A DNA stretch of 12,905 nt from Candidatus Fischerbacteria bacterium RBG_13_37_8. Its GTDB lineage: Bacteria > Acidobacteriota > HRBIN11 > MFGW01. Below, piece after piece: positions 7,389-12,905 of the stretch. The position numbers and the translations under genes are program-made. The stretch lies in assembly GCA_001780385.1 (NCBI GenBank), contig MFGW01000036.1:6653-19557 (forward strand). Reading direction: 5' to 3'. Position 1 is the stretch's first letter, and each line of letters opens with the position of its first letter. A model generated the notes under the pieces. The model was not told where the DNA came from and searched no databases. It saw nothing but the letters and a program-made list of their open reading frames with translations.

Positions 7389-8219
7389 ATGAAAGGTCTA
7401 TTCAATTCAAACGAAAATTCGAAAAAAATTTTTGGCATCAGGGAAAAGGTTGATCCTTCGTTAAAGATTATTCTTGGTGTCATTCCGGTTGTAGTATTGC
7501 TATTTCTTTGGTGGAGTTTGACATACGGTGAAGCGGAGCAAAGGGTTATCAGTCCTTTGATCTTACCTTCACCTTTTGAAGTAGTCAGCGCAATTAAATC
7601 CCTCTGGTTTGAAGCTGAATTGAGTAGAAGTGTAGTTGCGAGTACAAAGAGAGTTGTGCTTGGTTTCCTCATAGGCCTCGCATGTGCTTTTCCACTCGGC
7701 ATATTCATGGGTTCTTTTTCTAAAATTAAGGCTTTGTTTGACCCTATTTCTATCTTTCTTGCCTATCTGCCTATTCCAGCTCTTGTCCCACTTACGATGA
7801 GTATTTTTGGTATCGATGAAATGCAAAAAATCATGTTTCTTGCCCTGGCATTCCTTATCTATCTTCTGCCGTTAATTGTGAAAGCTGTGGATGATGTCGA
7901 TAATGTGTATCTTCAAACCGCCTATACATTAGGCGCGCAAAGACAGCATATAGTGACAAAAGTATTATTTCCGATTGCATTTCCAAAGATTATACAGGCA
8001 ATGCGATTAGGTTTCGGCATCGGATGGACATATATTATACTTGCTGAAATGGTAGCTGCTGAAAGAGGTCTCGGGAATATTATAATCGTGGCGCAAAGAA
8101 GAGGTCCCCGTGAACATATATACCTCGTGCTGATCGTGATAGTGCTGATTGCATACCTGACCGACAGGTTCTGGCTTAAGCTTTCTAAAATACTCTTCCC
8201 ATACAAGGAAATAAGATGA
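7389..8219 (+). CDS. ABC transporter permease, SsuC/TauC-like (binding-protein-dependent)
   Basis: A 276-residue inner-membrane permease that should form the channel of an importer fed by the preceding binding protein. A cytoplasmic N-terminus leads into a membrane segment at about 26-44, followed by further hydrophobic segments at about 88-108, 118-139, 146-164, 207-224 and 244-259, about six in total. The cytoplasmic EAA-type coupling loop that docks on the ATPase is at 176-195 (TAYTLGAQRQ...VLFP, with the usual first Glu replaced), and AEMVAAERGLGNII at 219-232 is typical of the nitrate/taurine/sulfonate permease group. Only one permease gene is present, so a homodimer is expected. The ATG at 7389 begins 1 bp after the previous stop, pointing to translational coupling; the in-frame TTG at 7356 would overlap the previous gene and is less likely. 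Confidence 0.88.
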   Translation: MKGLFNSNENSKKIFGIREKVDPSLKIILGVIPVVVLLFLWWSLTYGEAEQRVISPLILPSPFEVVSAIKSLWFEAELSRSVVASTKRVVLGFLIGLACAFPLGIFMGSFSKIKALFDPISIFLAYLPIPALVPLTMSIFGIDEMQKIMFLALAFLIYLLPLIVKAVDDVDNVYLQTAYTLGAQRQHIVTKVLFPIAFPKIIQAMRLGFGIGWTYIILAEMVAAERGLGNIIIVAQRRGPREHIYLVLIVIVLIAYLTDRFWLKLSKILFPYKEIR

Positions 8220-9055
8220 GCGACACTACGCACCAATATGAAAAGATAATTGAATTCAAAGAGGTAAGCAAGGTCTGGAATCCAGGAACCAGCAAAGCAT
8301 TTACCGCGCTCAAAGATTTAAATTTTGTTATTGAGGATCTTCCCGGGAAAGGAGAATTGATAACAATACTTGGACCATCGGGATGTGGTAAATCGACCCT
8401 TCTTAATCTTCTTGCTGGATTTCAGGAAACTCTTCCCGTTACATCAGGTGAAATACTGTTATGGGGAAAACCTATAACTGGACCTGGAATTGACAGGGGT
8501 ATGGTATTTCAAAAATATAGTTCTTTTCCACATTTAACCATTATTGATAATGTCAGATTTGGATTGGATATAAATCGCATATTTCTTGCTCTGAGCGAGG
8601 AGGAAATTGAAAAACGCACACGTGATTGGATTAAAAAAGTCGGACTTTCAGGGCATGAGAACAAGTATCCACATCAACTTTCAGGTGGGCAGCAACAACG
8701 TGTTGCCCTGGCACGCAGTCTTGTGTTGAAACCGAGAATATTACTCATGGATGAACCGTTTTCAGCACTCGATGAACCAACAAGACTTGAAATGCAGCTT
8801 CTGCTGGTTGACCTATGGAAAGAAATAGAAGCAACGGTAATTCTTGTGACTCATTCAATTGTTGAAGCAGTTTATCTTGGAGACATGGTCTGGCTTTTTT
8901 CAAAATCACCGGGTAGAATAGTCAAAATATTCAAAGACCTTATTAAACCCATTCCGGGTATGCCTCCAATGGAATTTCAGAAAAAGAAAGAATTCACCGA
9001 TGCCGTTGATAATGTCGCAGAAGAATTCAGAAAAATTGAACAGGGGAATCAATGA
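8216..9055 (+). CDS. ABC transporter ATP-binding protein, SsuB/TauB-like
   Basis: A 279-residue nucleotide-binding subunit with every catalytic motif intact: Walker A GPSGCGKST at 53-61, Q-loop Gln99, signature LSGGQ at 155-159, Walker B ILLMDE at 175-180, D-loop SALD at 183-186 and switch His213. It should power the permease encoded just before it as a homodimer. The start overlaps the permease stop in ATGA (8216-8219) and is preceded by AAGGA at 8205-8209, so the two are translated together. The C-terminal 40 residues are charged and predicted helical. Complete motifs argue for real ATP hydrolysis and against a decayed sensor. Confidence 0.92.
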   Translation: MSDTTHQYEKIIEFKEVSKVWNPGTSKAFTALKDLNFVIEDLPGKGELITILGPSGCGKSTLLNLLAGFQETLPVTSGEILLWGKPITGPGIDRGMVFQKYSSFPHLTIIDNVRFGLDINRIFLALSEEEIEKRTRDWIKKVGLSGHENKYPHQLSGGQQQRVALARSLVLKPRILLMDEPFSALDEPTRLEMQLLLVDLWKEIEATVILVTHSIVEAVYLGDMVWLFSKSPGRIVKIFKDLIKPIPGMPPMEFQKKKEFTDAVDNVAEEFRKIEQGNQ

Positions 9056-9915
9056 AACAAAGAGTTTTCTCATTCTGGGATTATGTAAAAGCAGCATTCA
9101 ATCTTAAGATGGATGTTGGAAGACTCGGATATCTGCCGGTAAATAAATTAGCGCTTGCTGGTTTTGTTATTCTCGGATTTGGAAATCCCGGTTTCTGGTT
9201 TATTGGAACTGCCTTTGAAATTGGTTATCTTTTGTATATGTCTGGCAGTGAGCGATTCCAGAAATACGTGGATGGCACCCAAATAATGGCTGAAAAACAG
9301 CAATGGACTCAAAAACAATCAGATTTTTATTCGCAGCTTGATCATGTTTCGCAGGAACGTTTCAAAAGACTTGTCTCGCATTGTGAGGGAATTTTGAGAA
9401 GTGCTGAAATGGCGTTCGGAAAAATGGAAACGGACGATATTCGAATAAGAGGATTGAGCGAACTTTCATGGATGTTCCTGAAACTTCTTTTTTCACGAAT
9501 AAAAATTTACACGATTCTTTCAGAAACATCGAAAGAAAAAATTAAAGAAGAAATCAGGATGCTTGAAGCTAAACTTTCAAAAGAAAATGAATCAACAGCG
9601 CTTTACCGCTCACTGATGGGTACACTTGAAATAGAGAAAAGAAGACTGGAAAATATACAGAAAGCTGAAGAAAATCTTAAGGTAATAGAATCGGAGCTTG
9701 AACGAATAGAAAAACATGTACGTTTGATCAGTGAAGAAGCCCAAGTAAGCTCAGACCCTGATATTATATCTGCGAGACTTGACGGAATAATGACATCCCT
9801 GCAAGGCACTTCAAAATGGATGACGGAACATACGGAAATATTTGCTTCTATAGAAGATTCATCAATACCGAAGGGTTTAATCAGCGAACCTCTAAAACAT
9901 CCCGAGGAGGAATAA
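9052..9915 (+). CDS. Unrecognised membrane-hairpin / coiled-coil protein
   Basis: I do not recognise the family. The 287-residue protein has an amphipathic N-terminus (about 1-25) and then a strongly hydrophobic stretch at 28-63 with a G-N-P-G turn at 44-47, consistent with a membrane hairpin or two short membrane helices. The rest is soluble, helical and charged: a helical region at 75-150 with F-W-type aromatics, and a probable coiled coil at about 155-230 full of K/E heptads. If the hairpin places both ends in the cytoplasm, the coiled coil could contact PspA or the AAA+ ATPase; that is inference. The start overlaps the ATPase gene's stop in ATGA (9052-9055), with AGGGG at 9042-9046 as a weak ribosome binding site, so it is translated as part of the transporter operon. 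The ATPase gene next to it starts 3 bp after its stop codon. Confidence 0.8.
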   Translation: MKQRVFSFWDYVKAAFNLKMDVGRLGYLPVNKLALAGFVILGFGNPGFWFIGTAFEIGYLLYMSGSERFQKYVDGTQIMAEKQQWTQKQSDFYSQLDHVSQERFKRLVSHCEGILRSAEMAFGKMETDDIRIRGLSELSWMFLKLLFSRIKIYTILSETSKEKIKEEIRMLEAKLSKENESTALYRSLMGTLEIEKRRLENIQKAEENLKVIESELERIEKHVRLISEEAQVSSDPDIISARLDGIMTSLQGTSKWMTEHTEIFASIEDSSIPKGLISEPLKHPEEE

Positions 9916-9918
9916 TAT

Positions 9919-11694
9919 ATGTCGAAAGTAGTGCTTCCAACATGGGCAGAATCAATGCGTGAGATTTACCGTGCAGAAACTATCAACCAGTTCATAATCA
10001 GCGGTAATATCAAGGATTATGTAGTTTATAAAGAGAATGGTAATAGTCATTTTTATTCATTGAGGGATTTTTTATCAAGCATTATGTTCCAGTCTTTTGA
10101 TGTTGTTATTTTTTATGATAAGGGGAGAGGCATTCAGATACCGAAGGGATGGGAGCATTTTTATAACTATATTTCAATCTTTGATAAATTTCATGGAAGC
10201 AAATATTCGAGTGATTATGATGCCGGGGATCCGGATAGAGCTTTGAAGTCACCAGGTTTACTTCCACGACGTCCGGAACTCGTCCTGGAGCTTCTGGATA
10301 GATTCATAATGAGTATACCGGTAGTTTCAAAAAGAAATGAAGACGGTAAGAGAATTTCTGCCGCGATCATTTTAGATTATGCAAATTTTATTTTTCCGCG
10401 CGGAGAAACAATTTATATGAGCGGTGAAATAGGAACAAATCTTATCAAGGTGCTTAACTGGGCAGAAAATCCATCTATAGCTGAAGAGAAAGTTGCAACG
10501 GTATTGCTTGCAGAAAATCTGAATGATCTCAGCCTTGCATTGATAGAAAATCCATATAATTCTAAGATAAAAATTGAATTACCGAATAGTAAAGATATAG
10601 AGGAATACCTCAACGGTATTTTGAAAGGGGTAGAGGAAGAGTTTAAGAAATTAAGTGAAATTAATGTTTCAGCGCTTGCATCAAAACTTACAGGACTTAA
10701 CCGGGTTAATATAAAAAATCTGGTAATGAGAGCACTGAAGAATAATGAGCCAATAACGATGAAATACCTTAGCAAACTCAAGAAAGAAACGATTGAGAAG
10801 GAAGCTTCAGACCGGCTTGAATTCATCGAGAGTAAAAGAACACTTGATGATGTAGCCGGGCATGTGGAAGCGAAGAAATGGCTCAGGGAAGATGCATTGC
10901 TTCTAAAAAAAGGAGCCTCACGAGCTTTACCTATGGGATACTTAATTACGGGAAGAATTGGTTCTGGAAAAACCTACCTCGTGCAATGTTTTGCAGGGGA
11001 ATGTGGAGTTCCATTCGTTGAGCTGAAGAATTTCAGGGAGAAGTGGGTAGGTGCAACGGAGGGCAATCTCGAAAAAATATTCAGCATACTTCATGCGCTG
11101 GGACAGGTCGTTGTTTTTGTTGATGAAGCAGACCAGGCGACGGGGAGAAGAGGAGGCAGTGAAGGTGATGCGGGACTTTCAGGGAGAGTCTATGGAATGC
11201 TGGCAAGAGAAATGGCGGACACGGATAACCGCGGAAAAATTATCTGGATATTTGCAACCAGCAGACCTGATTTACTTGAAGTAGATTTGAAACGGCAGGG
11301 GAGACTGGATGTTCACATACCGTTATTTCCACCTGTTGATGAGAAAGACAAAAAGGATCTTCTTGTCGCTATGGCAAAAAAATATAAGATAGAGCTTCCC
11401 TTTGATGAAGTGCCGGATTTTAATTTTAAGGAACCGGTCAGTGGCAACGAACTGGAAGGATTAATATTACGGGCACTGAGGGAATTTGAAATGCAGGATG
11501 AACAAAGCAGCGCACCATTCAAAGACATTTTAAAGAAAGCGATGGCAGATTTTCGACCATCTGCGCATACCGCCAAACTTGAGATCATGGATCTGCTGGC
11601 GGTGAAGGAATGCACCGATGCACGCTTTCTCCCCGAGCGTTTCAAGAATCTTACCCCTGCCGATATTGACCGTCAGATAGCTGAACTTATATAG
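9919..11694 (+). CDS. AAA+ ATPase with a degenerate N-terminal AAA-like half and an active C-terminal AAA domain
   Basis: A 591-residue AAA-family (classical clade) ATPase. The C-terminal module (about 305-545) is complete: D-D-V-A-G-H-V-E entry, Walker A GRIGSGKT at 345-352, pore loop K375-W-V-G378, Walker B VVVFVDE at 397-403, sensor-1 region FATSRPD with Ser448 where Asn is usual, and arginine fingers Arg459 and Arg462 in RQGRLD. The N-terminal half (about 15-240) looks like a second AAA fold that has lost Walker A: AAIILDY at 148-154 resembles Walker B, and TVLLAENLNDLSLALIENPY (194-213) resembles the sensor-1 to arginine-finger stretch. Such enzymes form hexameric rings that thread or remodel proteins. 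The pore loop recalls Vps4/katanin-type enzymes, which act on ESCRT-III; PspA in this cluster is an ESCRT-III homologue, making it the obvious candidate substrate (inference). GAGGAGG at 9904-9910 supports the ATG at 9919. Confidence 0.85.
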   Translation: MSKVVLPTWAESMREIYRAETINQFIISGNIKDYVVYKENGNSHFYSLRDFLSSIMFQSFDVVIFYDKGRGIQIPKGWEHFYNYISIFDKFHGSKYSSDYDAGDPDRALKSPGLLPRRPELVLELLDRFIMSIPVVSKRNEDGKRISAAIILDYANFIFPRGETIYMSGEIGTNLIKVLNWAENPSIAEEKVATVLLAENLNDLSLALIENPYNSKIKIELPNSKDIEEYLNGILKGVEEEFKKLSEINVSALASKLTGLNRVNIKNLVMRALKNNEPITMKYLSKLKKETIEKEASDRLEFIESKRTLDDVAGHVEAKKWLREDALLLKKGASRALPMGYLITGRIGSGKTYLVQCFAGECGVPFVELKNFREKWVGATEGNLEKIFSILHALGQVVVFVDEADQATGRRGGSEGDAGLSGRVYGMLAREMADTDNRGKIIWIFATSRPDLLEVDLKRQGRLDVHIPLFPPVDEKDKKDLLVAMAKKYKIELPFDEVPDFNFKEPVSGNELEGLILRALREFEMQDEQSSAPFKDILKKAMADFRPSAHTAKLEIMDLLAVKECTDARFLPERFKNLTPADIDRQIAELI

Positions 11695-11864
11695 GCGGAC
11701 AGGTGTTCACAAGTTCACAGCTAAGTATTAATAGCATATTTTATATATATTTATGCATGTTTATCGATAGTTAATGAAATTCTATCCTGGGATAACAATC
11801 GACAATAAACATCACTATTATACTATAATCACAGTTAGCTGTGAACTTGTGAACACCTGTCCGC
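11695..11864. repeat. 170-bp palindromic element with exact 30-bp inverted ends between convergent genes
   Basis: Positions 11695-11724 and 11835-11864 are perfect 30-bp inverted repeats (outer end GCGGACAGGTGTTCACAAGT). The AT-rich interior is also imperfectly self-complementary: ATGTTTATCGATAGTTA at 11757-11773 pairs with TAACAATCGACAATAAACAT at 11793-11812. The whole piece can therefore fold into one long hairpin. It starts at the base after the AAA gene's stop codon and ends five bases before the stop codon of the convergent gene. It could be a bidirectional terminator, a MITE-like mobile element, or both. There is no T-tract next to the stem and I see no clear target-site duplication. 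Confidence 0.7.
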
Positions 11865-11869
11865 ATTAT

Positions 11870-12905
11870 TTAACAGGGAGATAAGTCCTGTGTTTTGCAG
11901 GGGGTGGTTGCGGGAGGTCTTTGGGCGCCGGCAGAATCCGTGCCGTACGAACCTTCGGCATTGGTATTGAGCGGGACAACGAGAAAATAATAACTGCTGG
12001 TATCCTGTGGTGTGGTGAATGATGTAGAGGTTGTAGAACAGGAGAGTGATGCATGATCATATATGCTGAAGGGGAGTGTTCCGCGATAGATCCCATACGC
12101 TGTGGTCAGGCATGTTCCTCCGGGTGAAGTCCATGTCAGGTTCAGATTGGTGCCGGATTTTGCGATTGCAAGATTATTGAGGACGGTGCCTGGGGGCTGG
12201 CTTGCGGTAGTGCATGCAGTAGCATATTGAACCAAAACATCATCGATGTACCATCCGCCAAATAAGCCGTTATTATCAGTGGCGTAATTGAACCGGAAGT
12301 AGAAATTGCCGCCTGTAAATGAAGTGAGGTCGGCATCATATTCGGTCCATGTGTTGCCGGTGCCGGTAAATGCGGGTTGCGGATTTGTTCCGAGACATGA
12401 TGGTGCCTGGGCGACTGTTTGTCCCGGGTAATTTGGAATGAGGTTCAGTTTCGTCCATGTTGTGCCATTGGTAGAAGACTGAACAATTCCTGCATCTCTG
12501 CCATCTTCAGTGGCGAAGCGTGTCCAGAAATGTAGTCGGGGAGAAGCTACACCGGAAGGTATAACTATTGCGTTAGTATTGCGAGCTGTGGTGCAGGCAA
12601 TACTATTAAGATCATTGGACCAGAAGGAATAGGTGCCGGTATGGGAGTAGGTGTTGCTTTGTTGCCAGTTGGCAGAGATAGTCCAGTTGCCTGTACCGGA
12701 TTCGAACCCATCGCTGAAGGGAGTAGTGATGGGACCAGTAGGCGCTGTGTTTGCTTTAACCATATTCGTATTAGTATTACCGCTGTTGCAAGGGCCGGAA
12801 CCGTTGGTTCTGCTATCTTCTGCGTGCACTACGTAATAATAGGTAGTATTGAAGGTAACATTGGTATCCAGGTATGAAGTGCCAGTCAGGCAATTTTGAA
12901 GCAGA
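11870..12905 (-). CDS. C-terminal part of a secreted FN3 / jelly-roll protein, paralogous to the peptidase tail (5' end outside window)
   Basis: The minus-strand frame is open from the window edge (12904) to the TAA at 11870-11872, giving at least 344 residues; the start lies beyond the window, and the apparent GTG start near 12829 is internal. Residues 1-55 are the end of a fibronectin-III-like domain closely matching the third such domain of the protein at 577-4497 (both have C-L-T-x-T-S-Y-x-D-T, then AED and S-G-P-C-N-S-G-N). Residues about 60-230 form a MAM/jelly-roll-like domain (D-G-F-E-S-G start, GGWYIDDVLV near 216-225), a type common in secreted peptidases. Residues about 243-344 are a C-terminal module shared with the first protein (IYRGTLP, TPQDT, SYYFL, EGSYG). 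Whether the missing N-terminal part is a peptidase cannot be seen. The gene converges on the AAA gene with the palindromic element between them. Confidence 0.85.
   Translation of the reverse strand, partial: LLQNCLTGTSYLDTNVTFNTTYYYVVHAEDSRTNGSGPCNSGNTNTNMVKANTAPTGPITTPFSDGFESGTGNWTISANWQQSNTYSHTGTYSFWSNDLNSIACTTARNTNAIVIPSGVASPRLHFWTRFATEDGRDAGIVQSSTNGTTWTKLNLIPNYPGQTVAQAPSCLGTNPQPAFTGTGNTWTEYDADLTSFTGGNFYFRFNYATDNNGLFGGWYIDDVLVQYATACTTASQPPGTVLNNLAIAKSGTNLNLTWTSPGGTCLTTAYGIYRGTLPFSIYDHASLSCSTTSTSFTTPQDTSSYYFLVVPLNTNAEGSYGTDSAGAQRPPATTPCKTQDLSPC

Noticed and set aside
10413..10826. 137-residue minus-strand reading frame
   Set aside because: It lies entirely inside the AAA+ gene in antisense, is rich in Ser/Leu/Phe as expected of a shadow of Lys/Glu-rich coding sequence, and has no ribosome binding site or family character. 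The other long minus-strand frames within 762-11645 were rejected on the same grounds.
12641..12877. Short plus-strand reading frames near the right edge
   Set aside because: They are antisense to the secreted-protein gene, whose minus-strand frame matches the first protein's tail residue for residue in many places.
1..12905. CRISPR array, rRNA, tRNA, integrase, transposase or phage genes
   Set aside because: I found no regularly spaced direct repeats, no RNA-gene signatures and no coding sequence of a mobile-element enzyme in any frame; only small palindromic elements are present.

Overview
The window is about 12.9 kb of moderately AT-rich DNA that looks bacterial and diderm (Gram-negative-type). 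The evidence for a diderm is an OmpA-type peptidoglycan-binding domain fused to a periplasmic binding protein, signal-peptide-bearing secreted proteins, and strong AAGGAGG ribosome binding sites. The sequence does not fix the phylum. Large Cys-rich, fibronectin-type, metallopeptidase-like secreted proteins together with many small palindromic intergenic elements suggest an environmental lineage of the Acidobacteriota/Aminicenantes, Planctomycetes (Brocadiales) or Nitrospirota sort, but that is an impression and not a determination.

Layout. (1) Positions 1-576 hold no gene, only repeat-like debris, small palindromes and a possible weak promoter. (2) Positions 577-4497 (+) encode a 1306-residue secreted gluzincin-type zinc peptidase with a propeptide, an HEWRH motif followed by ExxxD, three fibronectin-III-like domains, a jelly-roll-like domain and a conserved C-terminal module. 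(3) Positions 4498-4633 carry a terminator-like stem-loop, then a very good sigma70-type promoter. (4) Positions 4634-11694 (+) hold a six-gene, probably co-regulated cluster: a PspA/IM30 protein; after a 264-bp gap that contains a cloverleaf-shaped palindromic element, a membrane-anchored NMT1/SsuA-like substrate-binding protein fused to OmpA; an ABC permease; an ABC ATPase; a membrane-hairpin/coiled-coil protein of unknown family; and an AAA+ ATPase whose N-terminal half looks like a degenerate AAA domain. The last five genes are coupled by 1-bp or 3-bp gaps or ATGA overlaps. (5) Positions 11695-11864 form a palindromic element with exact 30-bp inverted ends, filling the gap between convergent genes. 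(6) Positions 11870-12905 (-) encode the C-terminal part of a second secreted protein, a paralogue of the tail of the first.

How the genes may work together. PspA/IM30 proteins belong to the ESCRT-III superfamily and protect or remodel the inner membrane. An AAA+ ATPase with a KWVG pore loop, like that of ESCRT-III-disassembling Vps4-type enzymes, and a membrane-anchored coiled-coil protein are encoded with it. The binding-protein/OmpA fusion could tie an ABC transporter to the cell wall. My inference is that this is an envelope-stress or membrane-remodelling module with an ABC-transporter-based periplasmic sensor or importer. The substrate and the actual function cannot be read from the sequence.
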